Assembly (NCBI GenBank): GCA_039583875.1
Contig: CM077152.1
Span: 22,109,538-22,173,537, forward strand
Length of the DNA: 64,000 bases
Direction of reading: 5' to 3'
DNA from: Platanthera guangdongensis
Lineage: Eukaryota; Streptophyta; Magnoliopsida; Asparagales; Orchidaceae
The notes under the pieces were generated by a model. That model was given only the letters and a program-made list of their open reading frames with translations, was not told the DNA's origin and did no database searches. Below are positions 32,954 to 43,772 of this stretch, piece after piece. Positions within the stretch are counted from its first letter, which is position 1. Each line of letters begins with the position of its first letter. The translations under genes were made by a program, and so were the position numbers.

Positions 32954-33150
32954 ATCGTCACATTAAAATCCAAGTTACAAAGAGCTCTAATAAGAAAACC
33001 CAGCTCGATCCGGCCATATGCCTTGGACATGACGAGTACGAGAGTCATGTAGTCAGCCGAAATATGTGTGCTAGATCTATAATGATTAAACTCAAAAGCA
33101 ATACCAATATCATCAGATCAGCGAAGGATGAATGCAGATTGACAAGGAAA
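32954..33150 (-). mobile_element. L1-like LINE RT fragment, part 1
   Basis: Minus-strand translation contains VMSKAYGRIELGFLIRALC and NLDFNVTI, matching the DMSKAYDRIEW region of plant L1-type RT, and runs into the TSD ATCGT of element G. It is the N-terminal neighbour of the LINE piece at 24850-25603. Confidence 0.75.
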
Positions 33151-33196
33151 AATAATGGTATACATCAGCGGCTTCAACCTATTAATTATGTATTTA

Positions 33197-33273
33197 GACT
33201 CTGTTTCGGGAAACTTATTTTCGCCGGTCAACTGATTACGACCGCTTGGTCGGTGAAAATAAGTCCCCGAGCC
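33197..33273. mobile_element. short MITE (77 bp), TTA TSD
   Basis: GACTCTGTTTCGGGAAACTT at the left; right end complement GGCTCGGGGACTTATTTTC. TTA flanks both sides (33194-33196, 33274-33276). Same family as the 130-bp hairpin at 53992-54121. PIF/Harbinger (Tourist)-like. Confidence 0.75.
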
Positions 33274-33276
33274 TTA

Positions 33277-33961
33277 ATAGCTATATGATACACTACATTA
33301 CATAAATTAATAGGGTGAAACTGATGGAGAGTTGTTGGCCTCTCACACTTGAGAATCCGGACAATATTGTTAGCTTGAAAGTCATTAGAAACTTAAATTT
33401 TTATAAATTAAATAAAAATTCAGCGTTAAATTGACTCGTGATTCATCAAAAATGCAGCTTCACTCTGAAGCTTTTTTTAAAAAACTTAAATAATAAGAAA
33501 ACAAAACTAAATTGACCCTTGAAAAAAATTGGAAAAATCATAATAAAGATGTTATAATTAAACCTTTTGTAATAAGGAAATATAAATAGTGATTGCCACT
33601 ACCACCACTATTTACATGTTGGAAGAGGTATTGTACGGGCATTACTGCTAAATGGAATCTTGATTATTTGTTAGGTATGTGATGTAGGTTTATTAAATAA
33701 TTTAATTTTATTCAATAATTTATTTGCTGTAATAAATTTTTATTTATGTTCAACTTTATAGATTATTTGATGGACGGTTTTTGGACTTCTTTTTTGCAAA
33801 GTACGGGTGACAAGCAATGCTGCACTATCTATCGATACTACCAGCACGAGGTAATAATAATCTCTATATTAAAGAGTTTTTAGTTGAATTATTGAACATA
33901 AAAAATCATTTAATCTTGCAGGGTGTCACACATAACAATGTGGAAGGATATGCTTTGAAGG
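33277..33961. other. AT-rich intergenic DNA
   Basis: No ORF, repeat or site recognised. Confidence 0.5.
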
Positions 33962-34291
33962 GGTGCAAGTTGAGTTGAGCAGGCTCGAAAGCTTGATGAG
34001 CCGGTTCGAAAAAAACTTGACTCGAGCTCGAGCTCGTCGAGCTCGAGTCTGATTTCGAGCCGAGCTCGAGCCTAAGTAACCCTGTTCATAAGCTCGGGAG
34101 TCGGCTCGCGAGCTTTTTTTAATTAAATAATATATATTATTAGTACTAAATATTTTAATATATTATAATATTATTAAGATATTAATAAGTTCGAGCGGAG
34201 CTCGAGCCTTTTAAAACAGGCTCGTCGAGCTCGAGCTCGAGCCAGCTCTTTTTGATGAGCTCGACTCGAGCTCGACTCGTTTGCAGGTCTA
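33962..34291. mobile_element. 330-bp Mutator-like MITE, 9-bp TSD CTTTGAAGG
   Basis: CTTTGAAGG occurs at 33953-33961 and 34292-34300. Ends GTGCAAGTTGAGTTGAGC and, on the complementary strand of the right end, CTGCAAACGAGTCGAGC are related inverted repeats. The interior is built from GAGCTCGAGCTCG-type self-complementary motifs around an AT-rich centre. The 9-bp TSD is characteristic of Mutator-like elements. Confidence 0.8.
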
Positions 34292-34544
34292 CTTTGAAGG
34301 CGCCGATTTTTTTAAAAAAAATTATTTGTTATGTGGAATAATTATTTCGTAGTATATAATTATATATAATTAGAGCACTATATAATTATGGCGAATGGTC
34401 ATTTTGTAATATACAATTAGAGCACTATATCCAAAGATCAACCTATAGTGCTCTAATTATATTTTTTAAAAAAATTGACCTGCCATTAACAAATTGGGCT
34501 GCAATATGGTAAAATTAGGCTGCTATTAACGATGGACTAACTAA

Positions 34545-34778
34545 GGCTTTATTTGGCGCGGCTGTGGCGGACGGAGACGGCGGGTGGAGAAGCCGGGTTC
34601 GGAAAGTAGGGGGAGAGGAGGGGATCGAAACGGAGGAAACCTGCGGCTTTTCCTCCTTGCTGCGGGAGGAGACGCGGCAAACGCCCGGTGAGGCCGTTTG
34701 TTTACCCGCTGTTCCGGCGGCGTTTGTTTACCCGCTGCCCGGGAAACGCCCTGCAGAAACGCCAAAACAAATGAAGCC
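34545..34778. mobile_element. 234-bp Tourist-like MITE, TAA TSD
   Basis: Left end GGCTTTATTTGGCG; complement of right end GGCTTCATTTGTTTTGGCG. TAA flanks at 34542-34544 and 34779-34781. GC-rich interior with two GTTTGTTTACCCGCTG repeats. Confidence 0.65.
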
Positions 34779-34781
34779 TAA

Positions 34782-35839
34782 AGCAAAAAAGTGGACTGCC
34801 CATATCAGAACCCATATTTTAACAACGTGCATTTTTTTTTCCTCAGTCACTCAAGCCGTCTAGCTTGTAATTCTCGGCTCCTAAACATGTATGCACCAGC
34901 AGACGCATAAATTTTAGATTGTTTAGTTATATCTTAATGCAAAGATTATACTGACAAATTTTAAAAAAATTATTAGCAATTGGTTAATCTACAAATTATG
35001 TTCTATAAACTGTAAACCAAGGATTTGCCAAAGCCAACATATTAGTCCTTAGAGAAATAAAAACACCACACAGCCGCACCCAATCAAAATGCGACGCCTA
35101 AAGCATACAAATCAGATTCAATCAAACCGACCAAATAACATAAAGCAACACTGACGCTTCCACGCTTTACCGCCACACTCGCTGCCGAGATACGAACACC
35201 AAACAGCAAGAGTCAGCAACCGCCGGCCCTTCAGGATCAGCAGCGAAGCCAATAACACCAAACACCTTCAGAACTCTTCATTTTTTTTCATTTTAAATTG
35301 TTATTCGTAGATAAGAAATGTCTATTTGTATATCACATTTTTCATATTTATAAAGTATTATCTGCAGACCAATTTTACACTTTAACAATTAATGTTTTCT
35401 TTTTCTAAGCAAATCCGACAACGAAGGAACTTCTCCAACAACCATTCAAGTTTATCGGAACGATTTCATTTCAACAATTTGACATAAATTTCACCATTTT
35501 GACATGAATTTATTCATTTTGATGGGAATTTTACCATTTTCTCTCTGATATTAGCTCAAAAAATTAGCAAAGATGTTGGTTCATTACCGAACACTACTCA
35601 TACTCATGAGAAACATACATTGATTGTTAAATTTTTAAACTTGATCTCATGACTCATGATAATAATTTATAAATATAAAAATTTTAATAAGCAAATATTT
35701 AAACATTTATATTTTGCAAATAACATATTGCTAAAATAAAAGGATAGTGGTAGGGGGGAATTAAAGCATCCTAAATCCGCAGTATGTGCCAGAGATCATC
35801 GGCGCAGCCAGCAGCTTCCGGGTTCTCCGCAATGCAGGA
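34782..35839. other. intergenic, nothing recognised
   Basis: AT-rich sequence downstream of the minus-strand orphan gene. It would contain that gene's 3' UTR and polyadenylation site. No specific signal is called. Confidence 0.5.
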
Positions 35840-36478
35840 TCAGGCGAGGGTTCCGGCGAGGGATCCGGCGACGCCAACGTTGGACTTAGGCCTCGTCATT
35901 GAGAATTTGGGAAACGGCAAACTACTTGGAGGGGGCGATTGCGAGTAGACCGATTCCATCTCATCCCTCTTTTCAACCACCTTCGCTTCCGACGATCTAC
36001 TCTCTTCCTTTTCAATAGGTTTCGTCTTCATCGGCCATGACCCCGACTCAACTTTTCCTCCCACATTTACTTCCATGGCTGCAGCCACCGGCTTCACCTC
36101 GTCTTTCCCTTTTGTTGTAGGTGGCGATGCCTCCTTCATCGCTCCGACGAACATCTTCCCCTTCCTCTTAGGATTCTTCCTCCTGGATCTGATGCTTGGC
36201 GATGGAAGCGTTGCAGATCTTGGGAAGGGGAGGAGAGGCGGCTGCCGCAATTGAAAACATCCAAAAGGGGAAGAATAATAAGCCGCAGCGCGAGATCCAT
36301 GAAGCTCCGATCTCTCTCCGAGGAAGAGCTGGCTCAGAGAAGCGGTGGAAGGGGAAGGATAAGGAGAGGGAGAAGGGGGAGGAGAATTTGGGGATCTGAA
36401 AAGAAAACCCCCATAACTGCTGCTGCTGTAATTAACCACGCCATCAGAGGATTGATCGGAGAGATCCAAGTTATTCAT
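35840..36478 (-). CDS. hypothetical protein, 212 aa, Ser/Pro-rich with basic centre
   Basis: Single uninterrupted frame, ATG at 36478 to stop at 35840. N terminus MNNLDLSDQSSDGVVNYSSS, then a run of Ser/Pro (PPPSPSPYPSPST), SLSQLFLGERSELHG, a basic cluster RSRRKNPKRKGK at about residues 95-107 (possible nuclear localisation signal), a Lys/Glu-rich middle and a Pro/Ser-rich tail ending SNVGVAGSLAGTLA. No signal peptide, TM segment or known domain that I can name. It is supported as a gene by the long open frame in compositionally gene-like DNA and a TATA box about 265 bp upstream. It could be one exon of a larger gene. Confidence 0.6.
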   Translation of the reverse strand: MNNLDLSDQSSDGVVNYSSSSYGGFLFRSPNSPPPSPSPYPSPSTASLSQLFLGERSELHGSRAAAYYSSPFGCFQLRQPPLLPFPRSATLPSPSIRSRRKNPKRKGKMFVGAMKEASPPTTKGKDEVKPVAAAMEVNVGGKVESGSWPMKTKPIEKEESRSSEAKVVEKRDEMESVYSQSPPPSSLPFPKFSMTRPKSNVGVAGSLAGTLA

Positions 36479-36738
36479 TGAGGTACGTAATTCCTAAGCT
36501 CTCAATCTTCTTTCTAAAATTGAAGAAGATCGGAAAACGTGCACCAGATCTTTTGACAAAAACCGATCTGTGAACGGATCATAAAAAACATAATAATAAA
36601 AACGATTTGGTTGAAGAAATGTTTATATACAGAACTGGATGTTGATCGTTCTTCTTATCCGAACCCGCCGGAGCATTCCTCCTCCTCCTCCTCTGCCTCC
36701 GGCCACCACCGGAAGTGGCTTCTGTGGGTGAAAGGGGT

Positions 36739-36754
36739 TTTTATAGTAGAAAAA
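36739..36754 (-). promoter_or_regulatory. TATA box for the 212-codon gene
   Basis: CTATAAAAACCCCTTT on the minus strand. Transcription would start near 36720, giving a leader of about 240 nt with a possible small 5' intron. Inferred. Confidence 0.5.
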
Positions 36755-36789
36755 TTATATGCAACTTGTAATATCGTGATTTTGATTGG

Positions 36790-37777
36790 GTAATGAAAGA
36801 TTGGGAGGTTGAGGGGGTAAAATAGCCGACAATGGTGCTATTGCGAAGCGGGTGAGTAGGGGGTAACCGCCAATTCAACATTGACCGTCTGATTTGGACT
36901 AGCTGGGGACCGCAGGGGTCGTTAGACCGTCCGATTTATTCTTGGTTTTTATGTAATGTGCCACGCGGAAAGATGATGCTTCGTCCCCGTTTTTTTAAAA
37001 AGGTTTTGAACCCCACAGCGTATATTTTGTTCTTTTGCATTTTTATTTATAGTAATGAATATATTTTTGGGAAATTTTTTATATGCTCGATCAAGGAGAA
37101 TTATATATGGGCTGGGCCTACTGACTGCGACCCGTTATCAACACTGAGGGCGTAGAGTTTAGGACTGTTGAGGAGGACCAATTGGAGAAGCTCTCGTGTT
37201 AGAAAATAATAATTATGTGATTCAAATATGTTAATAATGTGTGTTATTAAGTTGTCATTAATATTGACTCAATTTAGATGATCAAATTAATCGGGTCGAA
37301 TGTGTTTTATATTGTATGGACGGTTCAAATTATGCGTGGATACTGGTTATCGCTTATATTTATATGATGAGCTTTAATGTAGAACGGTCGAATTGTGTTT
37401 TTTTGAAATAAATAATTTATGGTTCTCAAGTCACAAATATCATATTTTATTCTCATTCAGTCCTCGCACCCCATCACTAGTGAGAGCCTAGCGGGGAAGA
37501 TGTGAGTCGTCTTCTTCGTTAGGACTTTGCATACTTGGATTATCCGTGACCGCAATAATCCATTCTCATGGATTCATGTATGTTCCCGCTCATGTATCCG
37601 TCGCGATATTTCGACTAGAGCGAATTTGTCTCTGTCATGAATTCGCGGATTCACCCCACACAGCTCGAAGATGTGCTTTAACACAACTAAGTTGCGTGGA
37701 AGTTTCTAAATTAGTGTGTGAGCTTTGAGATTTGTGAGGGTGTTCCTTGAATATTCTAATGTGGTGTGGAATAATCG
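36790..37777. other. intergenic, low-information
   Basis: Contains AACATTGACCGTCTGATTTGG and TTAGACCGTCCGATTTATT, repeat-like words common in plant intergenic DNA, and AT-rich sequence. No gene recognised. Confidence 0.45.
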
Positions 37778-38424
37778 TGTTGAAACCGGAATCCGATCTT
37801 AAGAAGAGTTCAGATCCAAAAGGGGGATAACATGCACCTATTTCTCTTGAGCCAGAGCTCTTGACTGGCGGGTGGGGACTAGAAACAGACTCTGAGTTGC
37901 AGCGAAAAGGTCCCACCACACACCCGTAAGATCTAAGAGAGTTTCCTCTCCTTAGCCACTGTTGAGCTAGGCACCTCGGAGGTCACAAGAAGCCAACCAA
38001 ATCCTACCAGAAGAGGGAGAAACCAAAGAAAAGGCTCCCCTCCAAAGGTGCCCCTGTGGTCTATTTATAGATTTCAAAACCTGGTCTGGAAATAGCGGAA
38101 TTCCGTCTTTAGGTTTTACTGTACACAACATAATTGGTCTGTCAACAGTGAAACTCTATTGTTTGGGAGCGCTATTTGCAGACCCTGGCGGCCTGCGAGT
38201 GCTCCGTGGGAGTGCTCCCGACGAGTGCTCCCGACGAGTGCTCCCGACGAGTGCTCACTCTCCTTCATGTATTATTCATTTTAATCTCAATGAATTACGG
38301 GTTATAAACAATCCTCGTTTTTTTTTTGAGCTCGACACGAGGTCGAAAAAACAATGTAGGACTCGTGGTTCAGAAGGAATAATGTCGAACAACACGCCTC
38401 TCAAAGTCCCTTCCAATAGTGGAG

Positions 38425-38640
38425 CTTGACTGGTGAAAGAGAGGTGGAAGATCTCGACACCTCCCAGGAGCCCGGCTCAATTGGAGGTGGAGAGGAAAAA
38501 GATCTCGACACCTCCCAGGAGCTCGACTCAATTAGTGGTGGAGAGAAAAAAGTTTGTGACACCTCCCAAGAGCCCGACTCAACTGGAGGGGGAGAGGAAA
38601 AAGATCTCGGCACCTCCCAGCATCCCGACTCAACTGGATG
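38425..38640. repeat. 57-bp minisatellite, ~4 units
   Basis: Units of the form GATCTCGACACCTCCCAGGA, then GCYCGACTCAATTGGAGGTG and GAGAGGAAAAA. The 57-bp period keeps a reading frame open on both strands (DLDTSQEPDS or EVSRSFSSPP repeats), which explains the long frames here without implying a gene. Confidence 0.85.
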
Positions 38641-38699
38641 TGGAGGAACCTTCTCATGGGTCTTGGCTAACCAAGACGACTTTTTCCTCTTCCTGCCAC

Positions 38700-39011
38700 C
38701 CAAAAGATCAACCTTTCATGTCGGCTAGTGAGAGCCCAGTCAGCGGGATCTACTCTGGGCTCCCAACCAACATTCCAACCTGTCTCTCTAAGAGGTCAAC
38801 CTGCTCTGCTGACTTTTGAGAGCCCGGTCAGCGGAACCTTCTCGATGTTTTCAATCAACATTTTCACTTGTCTTTCCGAGAGGTCAACCTGCGATGTCGG
38901 CTAGTGGGAGTCCGGTCAGCGGAACTTTCTCGGAGCTTTTAATTAATATTTCAGCCTGCCTCTCTAAGAGGTCAATCTATCTTGCCCGCTAGTTGGAGCC
39001 CGATCAGCGGT
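38700..39011. repeat. minisatellite of ~85-125 bp, left block
   Basis: Units contain GAGGTCAACCTGC, GGCTAGTGRGAGYCCGGTCAG, CGGAACCTTCTCG and TTTCAATCAACATTT. The array continues on the far side of element H (46057-46245 and 46598-46700), proving that H inserted into the array. Confidence 0.85.
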
Positions 39012-39016
39012 ACCTT

Positions 39017-41264
39017 TGTGGAAACCTTTTCGCAAGTTTCCCCCAAATGATATGAGGACAAATCAGAAGTTTTCAAAAATTGAGTCACAGTAGTACACAA
39101 AAAAAGAACACACCAGTTTATTTCTTTCAGTTATTACACATCACATGATAACACATCTAAGAATAGTAATAGATACAATAATCGCATTCGCAATTTGGAT
39201 TTGTGATTCGATGATTCTCCCGGCATTCCCCGATACCGATAAAGATCTTCAACCATACCTTCGCCAGCTCTTCCGGCGGAATCCTCTGTGGTGCGCTGGG
39301 ACTTGCTCCTGTTGCCTAAAAACATGTAAATCAATTGGCTTAGTCATACAAATATGACTATGTGAGACAATTATTTCATCAAACATTTCTACATGCAGAA
39401 AAAGAGGGTATAGCAATATGCTTACAATACAACAAACAATTTCGATATAAATATGTGTTTTCTTCCTGAAATCTCACCCTTTTAATTACATATAATAGGA
39501 AATACTTATGTATGCAACTTGAATTGGCCACACCCCCAAAGGGCGAAATTGTACGCTCACCCCTATTGGTGAATCCATCAGTAGATGCCTCTACATCATA
39601 GGATTCAAAACTTTCGTATTTTTTTATGCCGGATTTTATGTTTTATTATGTTTATTGAATGTAAAACAATAACATATAAGAGTTTAAAATATTCCCCTCA
39701 GAAAATGTTTGTATCGCTCTATGTTTTCCCCTCGCCCACAGTTATTTGATTTAGCGATTATTTCATTGAGTGTTAAACTCATATGCACAGGCAGTGTCCT
39801 TGAAAATAACCAAATATTTCTAGAAATAAAAGACTCATCAACGTTTTACCTTTACCCTTATCTTTTGTTGTATTATGATCATGATTATCGCGGGACGCCA
39901 TCCTCTTTTGTCTGAGTCGTGGAAACCACTGAAATAAGATGCATATAATTCGGGTTGCGTCTTGTTTTACTCATAGTATAATACGGAAGGATAATACGGA
40001 CGTATAATTTGGAGAGTCAAAATCGAGAAACCGAGAAAAATAAGAAGAAAAGACGTTTAAATCACAAAATCAGCCCTCAACTAGTGCTGGACAGCCACGA
40101 TATGACTTGAATGGGCCAAACTAGCCCCCAAATGGACTTCCCGTCCTCTTAGCCGGCTGTCCAGCAACTAATCAGCACAACCAGCAGCGAAAAGTAGCTC
40201 AAAATTCGTATTAATAGACCACAAAACAGCCACTAAACAGTTATCGAAACAGCCCCAAAATCTGTGCGTAAACCAGTCATAAAACAACACAATCAGCTAT
40301 ATTGAGGAATAAGTATAGCAGTAATCTCAGCAATGACTTCTAAAACAGGAATTAGAAGAGGGGGAGAAGCATGCTTACAGCGGGAGAGGAAGGAAGAAGG
40401 ATGTTACGCAACCGATCCTTGACGGATCGCCGGAGTGTAGCAAACTCCTTCCTAGAACTCCAAAGTAGCTCAGCTCAGTCCAGTCAAGGGCACCAGGAGG
40501 AAAGCAGCAGTGGCTAGAAAATGAGAGAGGGTAATAAGAGAGAAGAGGAAGCTCGGGAGCAGCAGCCAAGAGAAACAGCAATAGAGCGGCAGCAAGCAGT
40601 CTTGGGAGCAACAGGTAGGGGTAGAGTTGCATCAAGACAGCAAAGTACAGCAGTTCGACAGCAAGGAAGCAATAGAAAAGAGGGAGAGCAGGTGAATGAG
40701 GAGAGGCAGAAATTCCCCCAATATTTAAAGAGGAGTAGGGGCAGTGAAGAGGCAAGAAGAAGCCAAACTAGCTTTATTAACTCAGCTAGGTGTCACCATA
40801 TCCATTAAACCAACCGCCAAGTGTCCACATACAAGCCATGTGTCAAACCTCAAATGTCAACATATCACCCAACACAAGACAAATTTCAGCCAGCAAACAT
40901 ATCTAGCATCCAGCCAGCACACACCTCAGCCAGCATTATCCATATCCAACATCCAACAAAACAGCCAACCATTAAAGGCAGCAAGCCCGGCCAGCCCATA
41001 TAAGGATATAAGCCCACTAACATGTCAACCAACAAGCAGCCAGCCCACATAAACCAGAACATCAAATGAAATTAACTGAAACGGAAAACATGTTATTGGC
41101 ACTCCCACAAGTAAAATCAACTGAATGCGTAAAAAAAGGAAAAATCTTAAAGAAAAATAAAATATCGTACTGTCTTTACTTTATCATCATCGGGGATTAT
41201 AAAACAACTATTTATATAAAATTAAACATTATAATATGCGATGCGCCATATTTGGTTCGTCATA
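39017..41264 (-). repeat. 3' LTR of element H
   Basis: 2,248 bp. Compared with the other LTR it shows only scattered substitutions and small indels; for example the stretch TAATATGAAAATACTTGAATAAAC, present near 44570-44595, is missing here near 39820. Confidence 0.88.
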
Positions 41265-41539
41265 ATTCATCCCTCCTTAAAAGGAGTTTTCGTCCTTGAA
41301 AACATAACTATATTCAGATAAACCAAAATAAAACTATTTCTTGCGATAAGGTTCTAAATTAAAGGCTCGGGGCATAATCATTCGTTCTTCTGGTACTTCG
41401 GGAGGAGGAGCTGGAGTCTGAACAGGAGCGGAAGTAGCTAAAGGTGCAGGTGTCGGTGCAGGTGTCGATGCTAGAGACTCGGCATACATTTGATATAGTT
41501 GAGGTGGCACCAAAAGTGGAGGTCCTTGTGTACTAGAGG
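41265..41539 (-). pseudogene. gag C-terminal part of element H, beyond the solo LTR
   Basis: On the minus strand the frame continues TQGPPLLVPPQLYQMYAES, a proline/alanine-rich stretch and EERMIMPRAFNLEPYRKK with a stop at about 41337-41335. It is the tail of the gag protein whose main part is at 42607-43612. Confidence 0.7.
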
Positions 41540-42606
41540 TGTTGAAGCCAAAATTGACCTTTGTGGAGTTCGGGGTCCCTGGAAAGGGGTAACCTCACAC
41601 CTACTACACTCGAGAGAACGTCACGGACCGGAGACTTAGGAGACTATGAACAGACCCTCGGCTCTAGCGCGGAGGTCCCACCTCACACCTGGAAGGCTAC
41701 TTGAGCTCTTCCCCTCCCTTACCAAAGGGCTAGGCTGGGCGCCTTGGAGAGCTCTCTCTACTCTACCAAGAAGAAGCTAAGGGAGGTGGAAGCTAAAAAG
41801 AAGTCCCCCTCCAAGGCACCCAAGGGGTCTATTTATAGTTTTCCAAAAGTCCTGGGCCAAAAATGACCAAAATACCCCCACGGCCAAAAGGCCTCGGGCC
41901 AATAGGAAACCGCCACGCCGGGGGGTAGAGAAGGAAAAATGCGCCACCTAAGGCAAATAGGGGACCCACCCTGCGGGACGGGGCGAGACCCGGCCTGGGG
42001 GCCGGTCCCGCCCGGCCTACCCGCCGGGCTGGGCGAGACCCGGCCTGGGGGTCGGTCTCGCCTGGCTGCCTGCGGGGCGGGGCGAGACCCGGCCCGAGGG
42101 CCGGTCTCGCCCGGCCTATCCGCCGGGCTCGGCGAGATCCGGCCCGGGGGGCCGGTCTCGCTAGGCTGCCTGTGGGGTGGGGCGAGACCCGGCGCGAGGG
42201 CCGGTCTCGCCCGGCCTACCCGTCGGGCTCGGCGAGACCCGACCTGGGGGGCCGGTCTCGCCAGGCTACTCGCGGGGCGGGGCGAGACCCGGCCCGAGGG
42301 CCGGTCTCGCCCGGCCTACCCGTCGGGCTCGGGGCTGGTCTCGCCGGGCTGAGGGGAAAAAAGGGGAAGGGGGAGGGCCTGCTGACTCCGCCTCCACACC
42401 CAACTGGCCCGGGCGGGGGCCAGCCAACCTGCCGCTCTCATACTCCAACTAAGGGGCCGCTGGGGGAGGCCGATTTCTCCTCCCCCTACTAGTATATTTT
42501 CAAGTTAGAGCCAAAATTGGCCACCGAGAGTTCAAAATACTCAAAAAGCTTAAAAATTAAGCACGCCTCCTTTAGGGCCCACTCTTCGCGAATACGGGGT
42601 TGTACA
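41540..42606 (-). mobile_element. solo LTR I1 (1,067 bp), TSD AGAGG, GC-rich minisatellite
   Basis: TGTTGAAGCC (41540) to CGGGGTTGTACA (42606). AGAGG at 41535-41539 and 42607-42611. Minus-strand TATA in TCTATTTATAG (41828-41838). U3 holds a GC-rich array (about 41970-42350) of GGCGAGACCCGGCC / GGCCGGTCTCGCC units in alternating versions, about 50 bp each and largely self-complementary. Inserted in gag of element H. Confidence 0.88.
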
Positions 42607-43612
42607 AGAGGCTTTGTTTAAGAGTTTTGGACAATTCTTCTTTGTGTGCCCTGGTTGACGGCAATAGTAGCAAACACCAAGCAAACACTCTCCTCGATGA
42701 AAATGACCACACTTCGCACACTTTGTCGTCGTTACTTGAGTTGGATTACTGATTGACGGAGCAACCTGTAATGCCTTTGTATCTCGGCTGCCTTGTACTT
42801 CGTTTTGGGTTGGAGTTTCAGTTACTTTTCTTTTCCCATTATCGCGAGACTTTTGCGATTTGCTTTGATCAATTTCTACCAGTGTTGCTCGCTCGACTAA
42901 CTTTCCGTATTCGAGAATATCCCGGGGCACTAGCAAATTACGGATATCGCCTTGTAGTCCCTGCTGAAATTGTCGACAACGATCTTCTTCCGTCGCTACG
43001 AGAGAATCAGCGTAATATGCGAGTTTTGAAAATTCTGTCTCGTAGTGCAATACTGCTTTTGTCCCCTGAACTAATCGCAGAAATTGATCGTGCAGGACTC
43101 TCTTCTCAGACCGTGGCACAAACCAGTTTGTGAATTCGTGCAGAAAATTTGTCCATGTTACTTGTTCACATCTGGCGAATTTTGTAGCCACGATATTGTC
43201 CCACCAACGTTTGGCTGCTCCTTCTAATAAAAATGACGCTAGCTCGACCCTTCGATCTTCCGGGCAACACATGACTTGGAATATAGTTTCGATGCGAAGG
43301 ATCCAGTCTTTCGTTTCTAATGGAGACAATCCTCCGACGAATGTTGGTGGTTTTAAGTACAGAAATTCTTTAAGGTCATAATCTATTTGTCGATGATAGG
43401 GTGTAGGGGCAACCATGTCGGGAGGAGGATTCGGAGGAGGGTTCATTTGTTGTTGGCGCGGTTGTTGAGGGTTAGGATCTACTTGTGGTACTGGGGGTAC
43501 AAGTGTAGCGAATGTTGGGAATACCAGCTTAAGGGATTCGACAATTGCTAGTACAAGTTCGGGTGGGTTCCTGGGTTGATGTCCATTGTTACTTTCCTCC
43601 GATCTGGTTCAT
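42607..43612 (-). pseudogene. gypsy gag, element H
   Basis: Minus strand, probable ATG 43612 (MNQIGGK), a frameshift within about 10 codons, then an open frame of about 330 codons: ELVLAIVESLKLVFP, MNPPPNPPPD, YLKPPTFVGGL, WILRIETIFQ, LEGAAKRWWDNI, FLHEFTNWFVP, FLRLVQGTKAV and ATEEDRCRQFQQGLQ, the retrotransposon gag capsid core. A CCHC zinc knuckle CYYCRQPGHTKKNC follows, preceded by a CxxC pair (CAKCGHFHRGEC). At 42607 the frame is cut by solo LTR I1. With the frameshift and the insertion it is inactive now, though the capsid part is well conserved. Confidence 0.85.
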
Positions 43613-43756
43613 TGTATAATTTCTCATTCCTCGCGATCCTCCTAATGACGTCGACTAGAGGAGACCCGAATAGGTTCCTATAAAGGAATTTAATTGCTTT
43701 TAGATTACATTTGATGACCGTGTACTCCCTATGAAACAATGTTTTGAAAACAAACC

Positions 43757-43770
43757 TGGCTCTGATACCA
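43757..43770 (-). other. primer binding site of element H
   Basis: TGGTATCAGAGCCA on the minus strand, two bases inside the 5' LTR. An initiator Met-tRNA-type site is usual for copia and for several gypsy lineages. Confidence 0.8.
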
Positions 43771-43772
43771 AT

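Larger units (their letters stand above)
37778..39016 (-). mobile_element. gypsy-type LTR J, left part (split by element H)
   Basis: Begins TGTTGAAACCGG at 37778 like LTR family I (TGTTGAAGCC, 41540; TGTTGAAACC, 47598). It shares the AACAGACYCTSRG block, GGTCCCACCWCACACC and a minus-strand TATA in TCTATTTATAG (38061-38071). Beyond the TATA it carries two minisatellites. It is interrupted at 39016 by element H and resumes at 46057. It is more diverged than the two I copies. Confidence 0.6.

Noticed and set aside
36196..36481. Plus-strand ORFs opposite the 212-codon gene
   Set aside because: Antisense shadows of the minus-strand frame, short and without motifs.
41939..42492. Arg/Gly/Pro-rich open frames of 60-137 codons
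   Set aside because: By-product of the GC-rich minisatellite in solo LTR I1.
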